A stretch of 64,000 bases of DNA, taken from NCBI GenBank assembly GCA_963728395.1, contig CAVSJJ010000003.1, positions 124,001-188,000 on the forward strand. The letters run 5' to 3'. The position numbers were made by a program, and so were the translations under genes. The notes under the pieces are model-generated. The model was given only the letters and a program-made list of their open reading frames with translations, did not search any database and was not told where the DNA came from. Below, one piece after another: positions 19,577 to 29,346 of the stretch (position 1 is the first letter of the stretch; the number at the start of each line of letters is the position of its first letter). The DNA is from CAVSJJ01 sp963728395 (GTDB lineage: Bacteria; Actinomycetota; Actinomycetes; Actinomycetales; Dermatophilaceae).

Positions 19577-20740
19577 ATGAGCGTCACCACCCCCGCGGGG
19601 TTCCGCGCCGCCGGCGTCGCCGCCGGCCTCAAGGCGTGCGGCGCCCCCGACGTCGCCCTCGTCGTCAACGACGGGCCGGACCACCACGCCGCCGGCCGTC
19701 TTCACGTCCAACCGGGTCGTGGCCGCGCCCGTCGACCTGGTCGCGGCAGGTCGCTCGCCGACGGCCGGGTCGACGCCGTCGTCCTCAACTCCGGCGGCGC
19801 CAACGCCTGCACCGGGCGCGCGGGGCTTCCAGGACACCCACCGGACCGCCGAGCTCGTCGCCGAGGCCATCGGGGTCGCCGCCGGCGACGTCGCCGTGTG
19901 CTCGACCGGCCTCATCGGCGAGCTGCTGCCGATGGACCGGATCGAGGCCGGCGTCGCGGCGGCCGTCGGCGGCGCTCTCGCGCCGACGGGGGCGCGGCCG
20001 CGGCGACCGGCGATCATGACGACCGACACGGTGAGCAAGCGAGGCCGTCGCCGCGGGCGACGGGTGGAGCGTCGGTGGGATGGCCAAGGGCGCGGGCATG
20101 CTCGCCCCCGCGCTGGCGACGATGCTCGTCGTCGTGACGACCGACGCCGTCGTCGACGCCGCGACCCTCGACGGCGTCCTCCGCTCCGCGACGGCCGTCG
20201 ACGTTCGACCGGATCGACTCCGACGGATGCCAGTCGACGAACGACACGGTCCTCCTCCTGGCCTCGGGAGCCTCGGGCGTCGAGCCGTCCGTGGCGCGAG
20301 CTCGACCGAGGCGGTCACCGAGGTGTGCGCGACCTGGCCCGGCAGCTCATCGCCGATGCCGAGGGCGCCGCCCACGACATCGCCATCGAGGTCCGCACGG
20401 CCGCCTCCGTCGGCCGACGCCCTCGAGGTGGCCCGGTCCGTCGCCCGCAACAACCTCGTTCAAGTGCGCGGTCTTCGGCAACGACCCCAACTGGGGTCGC
20501 GTCCTCGCCGCGGTCGGCACGACGGCCGCGGCCTTCGACCCGGCGGCCCTCGACGTGGAGATGAACGGCATCCAGGTCTGTCGCGCGGGCGGGGTCGGCG
20601 AGGACCGCTCGCTCGTCGACCTCACCGGCCGGGAGGTCCGCGTCGTCGTCGACCTCCACGCCGGCGACGCCACGGCCACGGTGTGGACCAACGACCTCAC
20701 CCACGACTACGTCCACGAGAACTCCGCCTACAGCAGCTAG
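19577..20740 (+). CDS. argJ: Bifunctional ornithine acetyltransferase/N-acetylglutamate synthase (frame interrupted)
   Basis: ArgJ transfers the acetyl group from N-acetylornithine to glutamate and may also use acetyl-CoA. It is a self-cleaving Ntn-type enzyme. The cleavage motif appears as MAKGAGMLAPALATMLVVVT, with the conserved Lys-Gly-x-Gly-Met and the nucleophilic Thr in LATML. Other landmarks are VLNSGGANACTG, TGLIGELLPMDRI, IMTTDTVSK, RNNLFKCAVFGNDPNWGRVL and the end LTHDYVHENSAYSS. Breaks occur near 19695, 19750, 19820, 20000, 20042, 20200, 20240, 20300, 20410 and 20460. About 385 residues when joined. Confidence 0.9.
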
Positions 20741-20748
20741 GACACCGG

Positions 20749-21710
20749 ATGACGCCACAGACCACCTCGACCCTGCGCGGCGCCATCGACGCCGCGGCGC
20801 TGCGGGTCGCCCAGGCCAAGGCGAGCACCCTCGTCGAGGCGCTGCCCGTGGCTCGAGCGCTTCCACGGCGCGCTCGTCGTCGTCAAGTACGGCGGCAACG
20901 CCATGGTCGACGACGCCCTCAAGGCCGCCTTCGCCCAGGACATCGTCTTCCTCCGGTATGCCGGTCTGCGTCCCGTCGTCGTCCACGGCGGCGGCCCGCA
21001 GATCAAGGCGATGCTCGACCGGCTCGGGCTCGAGAGCGAGTTCCGCGGCGGCCTGCGGGTCACCTCGCCCGAGGTGATGGACGTCGTCCGGATGGTCCTC
21101 ACCGGCCAGGTGGGCCGCGAGCTCGTCGGGCTGCTCAACCAGCACGGGCCGATGGCGGTCGGCCTCTCCGGCGAGGACGCGCACCTCTTCGGCGCGCGAC
21201 GCCGCGGGGTCGTCGTCGAGGGCGAGCACCACGACATCGGGCTCGTCGGCGACGTCGAGGTGGTCCGGCCCTCCGCGGTCCAGGACCTCCTCGACGCGGG
21301 CCGGATCCCCGTCGTCTCGACGGTCGCGCCGGACCTCGACGTCGACGGCCAGGTCCTCAACGTCAACGCCGACACCGCGGCCGCCGTCGCTCGCCGCCGC
21401 CCTCGGCGCCCGCAAGCTCGTCGTCCTCACCGACGTCGAGGGCGTGTATGCCGCCTGGCCGGACCGGGACTCGCTGCTGTCCCGGCTGCCGGTCAGCGCG
21501 GCGAAGGACCTGCTCACCCGGGTCGACGCGGGGATGATCCCCAAGCTCGAGGCGTGTATCCGGGCCGTCGAGGAGGGCGTCCCGCAGGCCCACGTCATCG
21601 ACGGCCGCCAGCCGCACTCGCTCCTCCTCGAGGTCTTCACCTCCGAGGGCATCGGCACCGTCATCGAGCCCGACGAGGCCCCGACGTCGAGGAGGCGGTC
21701 CCATGGCTGA
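20749..21710 (+). CDS. argB: Acetylglutamate kinase (two frame breaks)
   Basis: ArgB phosphorylates N-acetylglutamate, the feedback-controlled step of arginine synthesis. The N-terminal helix MTPQTTSTLRGAIDAAALRV A is typical of arginine-inhibited hexameric enzymes. The amino-acid kinase fold shows VVVKYGGNAMVDD (phosphate loop), PVVVHGGGPQIKAMLDRLGL, GLSGEDAHLF, NVNADTAAAVAAAL and LVVLTDVEGVYA. Breaks near 20855 and 21392 resolve by deleting one base each (in the second, t from gtcgctcgcc). The product overlaps the argD start by 8 bp. About 320 residues. Confidence 0.93.
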
Positions 21711-22934
21711 GCGGCCGACCGGTGCCCCGGCGGAGGCCGGCTCCTCGACCGCTACCGGCACGCCCTGCTCGGGGTGTTCGGGCGTGCCGCAGCTCGTCCT
21801 CGACCACGGCGAGGGCGCCTGGGTGTGGGACGTCGACGGCCGCCGCTACCTCGACCTGCTCGGCGGCATCGCCGTCAACGCCCTCGGCCACGGCCACCCG
21901 GCGCTCGTCTCGGCCGTCGCCGACCAGGCCGCCCGGCATGGTGCACATCTCGAACTTCTACACCTCGGCCGCCAGGTCGGCCTCGCCGAGCGGATCCTCG
22001 ACCTCGCCGGGCGCACCGGAGGGCTCGGCCGTCTTCTTCGCCAACTCCGGCACCGAGGCCGTCGAGGCGGCGGTCAAGCTCGCCCGGCGGACCGGCCGGA
22101 CCGAGCATCGTCGCGGCCGAGGGCGCCTTCCACGGCCGGTCGACCGGGGCCCTCGCGCTGACCCACAAGCCGGCGTACCGCGAGCCGTTCGAGCCGCTCA
22201 TGCCCGGCGTCACCCACGTCCCCTACGACGACGTCGACGCGCTGCGCGCCGCGGTGTCCGAGCGAGACCTCCGCCGTCGTCCTCGAGCCGATCCAGGGCG
22301 AGGCCGGCGTCGTCGTGCCCGACCCCGGCATACCTGCGCGCCGCCCGCGACATCGCGGCCGACGCCGGGCGCCCTGCTCGTCGTCGACGAGATCCAGACC
22401 GGCGTCGGCCGGACCGGGACGTGGTTCGCCTTCCAGCAGGCCGGGATCCTGCCCGGACGCCATGACCCTGGCCAAGGGCCTGGGCGGCGGGGTGCCGATC
22501 GGCGCCCTCGTCACCTTCGGCCCCGAGGTGTCGCGGCTGCTCGCCCCGGGCCAGCACGGGTCGACCTTCGGAGGCAACCCGCTCGCCGCCGCGGCCGGCC
22601 TCGCCGTCCTCGACACGATCGAGTCCGACGGCCTGCTCGCGCACGCCGCGGCGATGGGGGAGCACCTCGCCGCGCGGGTCGCCGCCCTCGGCCACCCGGC
22701 GCATCGCCGGGGTGCGGGGCGCGGGCCTGCTGCGGGCGGTCGTGCTGACCCCGACGTCGCGCCGGCCGTCGCCGCCGCCGCCCGCGAGCCGGCTTCCTCG
22801 TCAACCCCGTCGCCCCGAACGCCCTGCGTCTCGCCCCACCGCTCGTCGTCACCGCCGAGCAGCTCGACTCCTTCGTCGACGCCCTCCCGGGTCTGCTCGA
22901 CGCCGCCACCATCGCCCGCAAGGAGCCCTCATGA
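21703..22934 (+). CDS. argD: Acetylornithine aminotransferase (frame interrupted)
   Basis: A PLP enzyme of the class III (ornithine-type) aminotransferases that forms N2-acetylornithine. The start MAERPTGAPAEAGSS is followed by VPQLVLDHGEGAWVWDVDGR, YLDLLGGIAVNALGHGHPAL, FANSGTEAVEAAVKLARR, FHGRSTGALALTHKPAYREP, VVDEIQTGVGRTGTWFAFQQ, and MTLAKGLGGGVPIGA with the PLP lysine. The end is ARKEPS. Breaks near 21760, 21940, 22015, 22105, 22265, 22330, 22370, 22455, 22705, 22755 and 22795. The stop overlaps the argF ATG as ATGA. About 405 residues expected. Confidence 0.9.
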
Positions 22935-23897
22935 CCGTCCGCCACTTCCTCCGCGACGACGACATCACCGCCGGCCGAGCAGGCCGAGATCCTGCGCCGC
23001 GCGGCGGCGCTCAAGGCGGCGCCGTTCGCCGACCGGTGCCTCGAGGGGCCGCAGGTCGTCGCCGTCCTCTTCGACAAGCAGACCCTGCGGACCCAGGTCT
23101 CCTTCACCGCGGCGATCGCCCATCTCGGTGGCTTCCCCATGGTCATCGACGGCAACCTCGCCCAGGTCGGGCGTCCGCGAGTCGATCGCCGACACCGCGC
23201 GGGTGCTCGGCCGTGAGGCCGTCGCCATCGTGTGGCGGACCTACGGCCAGGAGCGGATCGAGGAGATGGCGTCCTTCGCCCACGTCCCCGTCATCAACGC
23301 CCTCACCGACGAGTTCCACCCGTGCCAGATCCTCGCCGACCTGCTCACGATCCAGGAGCACCGCGGCGACCTTGCCGGCCAGACCCTCGCCTACGTCGGG
23401 GACGGGGCGAACAACATGGCCCACTCCTACCTCCTCGGCTGCGCGACTGGCCGGGATGCACGTGCGGGTCGGGCACGCCCGCCGACCCACCAGCCGCGAG
23501 CCGGCCATCCTCGCCCGGGCCGAGCGAGATCGCCGCCGAGCAGGGCGGCTCGGTGACGGTCCTCGACGACCCCGTCGCGGCCGTCGACCGGGGCGGACGT
23601 CGTCGCGACCGACACGTGGGTGTCGATGGGGATGGAGGACGAGAGCGACGCCCGCAAGGGACCGGGCGGGCCGTTCGAGCGCTTCCAGGTCAACGACGGC
23701 GCTCATGGGACACGCCGACGGACGACGCGATCTTCCTCCACTGCCTGCCGGCCTACCGCGGCTACGAGGTGACGGCCGAGGTCATCGACGGCCCCCGCTC
23801 GGTCGTGTGGGACGAGTCGGAGAACCGGCTGCACGCCCAGAAGGCCGTCATCTCCTGGCTGCTCGAGCAGTCGGACCGGACCGGCGGTCCGTCGTGA
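22931..23897 (+). CDS. argF: Ornithine carbamoyltransferase (frame interrupted; variant carbamoyl-phosphate motif)
   Basis: Forms citrulline from ornithine and carbamoyl phosphate. VAVLFDKQTLRTQVSFTAAI stands where most OTCases have S-T-R-T-R, so the carbamoyl-phosphate loop is T-L-R-T-Q here, in clean sequence. I recall the same variant in other Micrococcales. Other signatures are conserved: IVWRTYGQERIEEMA, DEFHPCQILADLLTIQEH, GDGANNMAHSYLLGCA, ATDTWVSMGMEDES and LHCLPAYRGYEVTAEVIDGP. Breaks near 22970, 23170, 23445, 23475, 23523, 23590 and 23700 are all single added bases. The end ENRLHAQKAVISWLLEQSDR matches the family. About 320 residues. Confidence 0.92.
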
Positions 23898-24402
23898 CCG
23901 TCTCGACGAGCCGGACCGCGCGTCAGCAGCGCATCGTCGAGATCCTCGGCCGACGCAGCGTCCGGTCCCAGTCCGAGCTGCTGGACCTGCTCGCCGACGG
24001 ACGGGATCGAGGTCACCCAGGCGACCCTGTCGCGCGACCTCGTCGAGCTCGGCGCGGAGAAGGTGCGGGTCGGGCAAGTCCCTCGTGTATGCCGTGCCGG
24101 GCGAGGGCGGCGACCGCACCGTCCGTCCCGCGCCGGACGAGGAGGAGGTCACGACCGGCTGCGCCAGCGCTGCGCCGAGCTCCTCGTCTCGGCCCGGGTC
24201 TCGGCGAACCTCGTCGTCCTGCGCACGCCGCCCGGGGCCGCGAGCTTCCTCGCCTCGGCGATCGACCACGACGAGGTCCCCGGACGTCCTCGGCACGATC
24301 GCCGGGGACGACACGATCATGGTCATCACCTCCGGGCCGCCCGGCGAGCGAGCGCGACCGCCCGGCGCCTCATGTCGTACGCACGGAAGGACACAGGCGT
24401 GA
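23894..24402 (+). CDS. argR: Arginine repressor ArgR (frame interrupted)
   Basis: Hexameric arginine-dependent repressor of arginine synthesis. The winged-helix domain reads RQQRIVEILGRRSVRSQSEL, LADDGIEVTQATLSRDLVEL GAEKV. The C-terminal oligomerisation and arginine-binding domain shows VSARVSANLVVLRTPPGAAS FLASAIDH and GTIAGDDTIMVITSGP, in which the tandem Asp pair contacts arginine in the family. Breaks near 24000, 24073, 24155, 24283 and 24350. The GTG start overlaps the argF stop and the TGA overlaps a GTG proposed for argH. The probable target is the palindrome upstream of argC. Confidence 0.9.
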
Positions 24403-25884
24403 GCCGACCACGCCGACGACCCCGCGCCGCCGGACGCGCCAGCGGGCGAGCGGGTGAGCCTGTGGGGCGGCCGGTTCGCCGGCGGCCCCGCCGACGCGCT
24501 CGCCGCGCTGTCGAGGTCGACGCACTTCGACTGGCGGCTCGCGGCATACGACCTCGCCGGCTCCCGCGCCCACGCCCGGGTCCTCCACCGGGCCGGGCTG
24601 CTCGACGACGCGACGCTCGCCGCGATGCTCGACGGGCTCGACGCGCTCGGCCGGGACGTCGCCAGTCGGGAGCCTTCGTCCCGGCGCCCGACGACGAGGA
24701 CGTCCACACCGCCCTCGAGCGCGGCCTCATCGAGCGGGTCGGGCCCGACGTCGGCGGCCGGCTCCGCGCCGGGCCGGTCCCGCAACGACCAGATCGCCAC
24801 GCTCGGGCGGATGTACCTGCGCGACCACGCCCGCCTCGTCGCCGGGCTCGTCCTCGACGTCGTCGACGCGCTCGTCGGCCAGGCCGACGCGCACCTCGGG
24901 CGTGCCCATGCCGGGGCGGACCCACCTCCAGCACGCCCAGCCGGTGCTGCTCAGCCACCACCTGCTCGCCCACGCCTGGGCGCTGCTGCGCGACGTCGAC
25001 CGGCTGCGCGACTGGGACGCTCCGGGCGGCCGTGTCGCCCTACGGCTCCGGGCGCGCTGGCCGGGCTCCTCGCTCGGCCTCGACCCGGAGGCGGTCGCCG
25101 CCGAGCTGGGCTTCACCGGCGCCGTCGAGAACTCCATCGACGGCACGGCGTCGCGCGACGTCTTCGCCGAGCTCGCCTTCGTCCTCGCCATGGTCGCCGT
25201 CGACGTCTCCCGGCTCGCCGAGGAGGTCATCCTCTGGGCGACGAAGGAGTTCTCCTTCGTCACCCTCGACGACGCGTACTCGACCGGGTCGAGCATCATG
25301 CCGCAGAAGAAGAACCCCGACGTCGCCGAGCTCGCCCGCGGCAAGGCCGGACGCGTCGTCGGCGACCTCGCCGGGCTGCTGACGACCCTCAAGGGCCTGC
25401 CGCTCGCCTACAACCGCGACCTGCAGGAGGACAAGGAGCCGGTCTTCGACGCGCTCGACACCCTCGAGGTGCTGCTGCCCGCCGTTCGCCGGGATGGTCG
25501 CGACGCTCGTCTTCGACACCGAGCGGCTGGCCGGCGCTCGCCCCGCAGGGCTTCTCGCTCGCCACCGACGTCGCCGAGTGGCTGGTCCGCGCAGGGCGTG
25601 CCTTCCGCGTGGCCCACGAGGTGGCGGGGGCCTGCGTCCGGGCGTGCGAGGAGCGCGGGATCGAGCTGTGGGACCTCACCGACGAGGACCTCGCGGCGAT
25701 CAGCGAGCACCTCACCCCGGGCGTGCGCGAGCGTCCTTCGGTCGAGGGGTCGCTCGCCTCCCGCGACGCCAAGGGCGGCACCGCGCCGGTCCGGGTCGCC
25801 GAGCAGCTGGAGCGGGTCCGTGGCCTCGTGGCGCGGGGCCGCGACTGGGGTGCGACCGGGCCCGGCACGGGAGTCGTCGGCTGA
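24399..25884 (+). CDS. argH: Argininosuccinate lyase (frame interrupted)
   Basis: Cleaves argininosuccinate to arginine and fumarate. The GTG at 24399 overlaps the argR stop and, after one-base correction near 24412, gives a short leader followed by ERVSLWGGRFAGGPADALAA. The inner GTG at 24454 is an alternative start. Landmarks are SRSTHFDWRLAAYDLAGSRA, RNDQIATLGRMYLRDHA, and the fumarate-lyase signature GSSIMPQKKNPDVAELARGK A. Breaks lie near 24675, 24770, 24915, 25022, 25490 and 25530. argG, normally adjacent, is missing. About 490 residues. Last gene of the operon, facing the acyltransferase gene 24 bp away. Confidence 0.92.
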
Positions 25885-25908
25885 CCCGACGCCCCTCGCC
25901 CGGCGGGG

Positions 25909-27397
25909 TCACAGGACCGTCGCGTGCTCGACGACGTGGTAGACCGGCTCGCCGGAGGGGTGGACCTCGCGCATCGCTGCGACGACCTCGTTGCGGCGAT
26001 ATCGCGGGTAGGTCACCTCGACACGGTCCTCCGGCTCGGCTGCCGTGGCGACGTCACCGGCCGGCCCGTCAGCCGTCGTCACCGGCCCCGCCACGGGCGC
26101 GCGACCCTCGCTGACGAAGGCCCGGTGCGGCCGGGAGCCGTCGACGGTCTCGAACGCGAGCAGCGCCGCGACGACATCGTCGGTGTGCGGCCGCGGGACG
26201 AAGACGACGATCGAGTCCAGCTGCTCCATCATCGGGTGCTCCGCGGGCCGGGTGACCACGGCGGGGCGCCGCTCCCACCGCCGCTCGATGTACCGGTGCC
26301 CGAGGTCGGCTGCGAAGAGCGCGGCGAGGGGGACGCCGATGCCGGTGACCCACATGAGCCAGGTGGCCCGCGGCGTGTGGAGGACGAGGCCGAGGCCGCG
26401 CACCGCCATGATGATCGGCATGTGGAGGGCATAGAGCGCGAAGGACCGTGACCCGAGCCAGCGCATGACGGGGGTCGAGAAGATGGCGTGCATCGGTCCG
26501 GTCGCCGGGACGGCGAGCATGAAGACGGCGACGGCCGCGACCACCGTGACCGGGAGGTACTGGTGGCGGAAGACGAACGTCGCGCTGAGGATGAGGTCGA
26601 AGAGGGCCACGATGGCGACGGTGGCGCCGAGCCCGGCCCAGCGCAGCGCGCGGTCCCGGTAGCGGACGTAGAGCTGGTACATGACGACGCCGAGGCCGAG
26701 GCCGGCCAGGCCCCGTCCGACGCCGGTGGCCCCGACGGTGTTCGACGTCTTGTAGCTGACGGACATCAGGAGCACGACACCGCCCACCGCGAAGGCGGCA
26801 CCGACGAGCCACCGCGCCCGGATCTTCGCCGCGAGCACCATGGCGATGATGAAGGCGACGTTGAGCCAGGAGCTCGACGGAGAGCGACCAGGCGGGGGAG
26901 TAGCCGGCCCGGTCCGGTCCCACCCAGCCCTGGAGAAGGAACAGCGACGAGACCCATGCCCACGGGGTGCTGTTGCGCTCGACCCACGACGCCCAGTTGG
27001 CCTCGGCGGCTCCTCGATGGAGGTAGGTCGCGATGATGACGGCGATCGAGAGGAACGAGAGCCCGAGCGCGGTGAGGTGGAGGGGGAAGAAGCGCCGGAC
27101 CCGTCGCTCGACGAAGCGGCGGGCGTCCCCCCACGTCTCGGCGCGGAGCATGAGCCGGGCGAGGACGAAGCCGGACAGCACGAAGAAGATGTCGACCATG
27201 ACCCCGGCCCCGTGGAGGAAGTCGAAGACGACGCGGGGTATCGGGAGTCGCGCCAGCTCCGGACGGACGTGGTAGAGCACGACGAGGAGGGCAGCGACCC
27301 CGCGGAGCCCGTCGAGTGCGACGATCCGGTCCTTCGCCGGTGCGCGTCGAGAGGCCGGGGGGGCAGGCTGGCTGGCGTCGGGGGAGGAGCGGGGCAC
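25909..27397 (-). CDS. Acyltransferase family 3 membrane protein (one frame break)
   Basis: An OafA/YrhL-type integral membrane O-acyltransferase, which usually acetylates surface or secreted glycans. After RIVALDGLRGVAALLVVLYH V, holding the family Arg-Gly and catalytic His, come VMVDIFFVLSGFVLARLML and about ten helices, ending FALYALHMPIIMAVRG. About 100 cytosolic residues follow (from ERRWERRPAVVTRPAEH), with no recognised domain. One extra base near 26877, in the segment reading WSLSVE then SWLNVAFI, splits the frame. The start used is GTG at 27397. It lies alone, convergent with argH and divergent from the glycosylase gene. Its substrate is unknown. Confidence 0.85.
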
Positions 27398-27468
27398 CGG
27401 ACAAGGCTACTGATGCGGCGGGGGGTCCCGGCCAGCGCGTGTCGTCCGTCCCCGCTACCGTCCATGGC

Positions 27469-28101
27469 GTGGCTCGCCTCACCCGTGACTTCTTCGACCG
27501 TGACGCGGTCGAGGTCGCCCCGCAGCTCCTGGGCGCCGTCCTCGTCCACGGCGGGGTCGCGCTGCGGCTCACCGAGGTCGAGGCGTATGCCGGTGACGCC
27601 GACCCCGGCTCGCACGCCTTCCGGGGGTGGACGCCCCGCGTGGAGGTGATGTTCGGCCCACCCGGGCATCTCTACGTCTACTTCACGTACGGCATGCATT
27701 GGTGTGCGAACGTCGTCTGCGGACCCGAGGGGCGCGCCTCGGCCGTCCTCCTCCGCGCCGGTGAGGTCGTCGCCGGGCAGGACGTCGTCGCGGCCCGCCG
27801 GGAGGGCGTGCGGCAGCGCGACTGGGCGCGGGGTCCGGCACGGCTGACCCGGTCGCTGGGGCTCGCCCGGGCGGAGAACGGCCTCGACCTGTGCGCGCCG
27901 GACGGAGGGACCCGCCTCGAGGCCCCGGAGGTCCCGGTCCCGCCGGACCTGATGCGGACCGGGCCGCGGGTCGGGGTGAGCGGACCCGGCGGCGACGCCG
28001 CGGCATACCCGTGGCGGTTCTGGGTCGACGGTGAGCCCACCGTCAGCGCCTACCGCCCGGGGGTCCGCCGTCAGCGGGGCGCCGGCGGTTCCTCGTCCTG
28101 A
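27469..28101 (+). CDS. 3-methyladenine DNA glycosylase (AAG/MPG family)
   Basis: A monofunctional base-excision glycosylase removing alkylated purines. The intact frame of 210 residues from GTG 27469 shows LTRDFFDRDAVEVAPQLLGA, the catalytic/base-flipping region RLTEVEAYAGDADPGSHAF R, and YVYFTYGMHWCANVVCGPEG. PARLTRSLGLARAENGLDLC is in the C-terminal half. An upstream in-frame extension to 27316 exists, but it overlaps the acyltransferase gene and lacks family similarity. Its 3' end overlaps the converging small gene by 31 bp. The position near tyrS matches other actinobacteria, although here a cassette and add intervene. Confidence 0.9.
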   Translation: MARLTRDFFDRDAVEVAPQLLGAVLVHGGVALRLTEVEAYAGDADPGSHAFRGWTPRVEVMFGPPGHLYVYFTYGMHWCANVVCGPEGRASAVLLRAGEVVAGQDVVAARREGVRQRDWARGPARLTRSLGLARAENGLDLCAPDGGTRLEAPEVPVPPDLMRTGPRVGVSGPGGDAAAYPWRFWVDGEPTVSAYRPGVRRQRGAGGSSS

Positions 28102-28412
28102 GCGGGCCCCTCGACCTCGAGGGCACCGGCCGCCGCGCCCGCCGGCAGCGCGACGACCGTCTCGGGCCCGGCCAGGCGCACCGGGGCGCGGAGCGTGCGG
28201 CCGTCGAGGGGACCGTCGGGCAGCTGGTCGCGGTCGACGTTGAGGTCGATCTCGGTCCCGGCCGTCTCGGCGAGCAGGTTGGGCATGCCCTCGACCTCGG
28301 CGATGTCCTCGACGCGCACCCGCAGCACGTCCCACCGCCCGACGGTCGGATGGGCCGAGCGCCCGAGGACGCGCGCGGTCAGCAGCGACCGGTTCTCAAC
28401 GGGACTGACCAT
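28071..28412 (-). CDS. Small acidic protein of unknown function, last gene of the ATP-grasp/M6 cassette
   Basis: 113 residues from ATG 28412, overlapping the end of the ATP-grasp gene by 17 bp and so probably translated by coupling. It has no cysteines, transmembrane segment or signal peptide. The middle is beta-rich by eye (WDVLRVRVEDIAEVEGMPN, TEIDLNVDRDQLPDG, APVRLAGPETVVALP). The end is acidic and proline-rich (VEGPAQDEEPPAPR). I recognise no family. Possibilities include a binding partner, an immunity-like protein or a modification substrate; none is supported beyond position. The frame is intact and codon use matches its neighbours. Confidence 0.6.
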   Translation of the reverse strand: MVSPVENRSLLTARVLGRSAHPTVGRWDVLRVRVEDIAEVEGMPNLLAETAGTEIDLNVDRDQLPDGPLDGRTLRAPVRLAGPETVVALPAGAAAGALEVEGPAQDEEPPAPR

Positions 28413-29346
28413 GGCTGGACCTCCGCGACGGGGGCGCCGGTGGGTCGGCCTTGCCGGCGAGGAGTCGGACGAGCGCCGTGCTGATCGGCTGGCCGGTGTG
28501 CGCCTCGAAGAAACTGTAGCCCGGCATCGGGTTGGCCTCGAAGCACACGAAGCGGCCCTCCGGCGTCACCCTCAGGTCGATGCCGACCAGCGGCAGCGAC
28601 AGCGCGGCGGCGAGCGAGACACACCGCTCCGCCACGTCGTCGGGGAGGGTCGTCGGCACGAGGTCGGCGTCGAGGCCGTCGCGTCCGGCGTAGCGGTAGT
28701 CCGTCGCGTCCGAGGCGATCCGCGTCGAGAAGACCTCCGTTCCCACGACGTGGACCCGCACGTCGACCCCCTCGACGAGCTCCTGGAACTGCGTCGGGAG
28801 GGCCCGGACGCGGTCCAGCCGGTCGAGATGGCCCGCGTCGAGCCGGCGGACGATGGACCGGATCCCACTGCTCGACTTGAACACCAGCGGCCCGACCTCC
28901 TCCGCGAAGGCGCGCACGGCGTCCGGGTCGGTCGTGATGAGCGAACGGGGGACGTCGAACCCGGCCGCGCCGATGAGCGCCGCCTGGAACGGCTTGCTCG
29001 AGTTGGAGTGCATGTCACCGGGTCTGCTGACGACGACGGCGTCCGCGAGGTCGAGCCACGTGACGAGGTCATGGCAGAGCCGCTCGCCCCGCTCCACCGC
29101 CCCGGGGTCCCCGGTGTCGACGGGGGAGAGCGGTCGGGCGTAGGCACCGTCGATGTCCGAGAGCGGCAGCCGGAGGCCGGGCGTGCTGAGCCGGCCGTCG
29201 AGGTCGGCGCCCCGTTCCTCGAGGGCGAGGTCCCAGCCGAACGGGTCCTCCTGGTCGAGGAGGATGTGCTCGACCCCGAGGTCCGCCGCGGCCCGTGCCG
29301 TCCGGGCCACGCACGGGTCCGACCCGTAGCCGGCGAGGAGGATCAT
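28396..29346 (-). CDS. ATP-grasp ligase (RimK/graspetide-synthetase-like)
   Basis: 316 residues. ATP-grasp enzymes join a carboxylate to an amine or hydroxyl through an acyl phosphate. The N-terminal part begins MILLAGYGSDPCVARTARAA. The ATP-grasp fold follows: EVGPLVFKSSSGIRSIVRRL (ATP-binding lysine and small loop), TQFQELVEGVDVRVHVVGTE V, the central IASDATDYRYAG, and the metal/ATP site VGIDLRVTPEGRFVCFEANP MPGYSFFE. The R-V-H-V-V-G and F-E-x-N-P-M-P patterns are those of MvdD/TgmB-type peptide ligases and RimK relatives. ATG overlaps the previous gene's stop as ATGA. The actual substrate is not known; the M6 protein's tail is a candidate. Confidence 0.8.
   Translation of the reverse strand: MILLAGYGSDPCVARTARAAADLGVEHILLDQEDPFGWDLALEERGADLDGRLSTPGLRLPLSDIDGAYARPLSPVDTGDPGAVERGERLCHDLVTWLDLADAVVVSRPGDMHSNSSKPFQAALIGAAGFDVPRSLITTDPDAVRAFAEEVGPLVFKSSSGIRSIVRRLDAGHLDRLDRVRALPTQFQELVEGVDVRVHVVGTEVFSTRIASDATDYRYAGRDGLDADLVPTTLPDDVAERCVSLAAALSLPLVGIDLRVTPEGRFVCFEANPMPGYSFFEAHTGQPISTALVRLLAGKADPPAPPSRRSSHGQSR

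Noticed and set aside
25909..28335. An 808-residue minus-strand reading frame
   Set aside because: Only its last part is the acyltransferase C-terminus; the N-terminal part is antisense to the glycosylase gene, and an extra base joined them.
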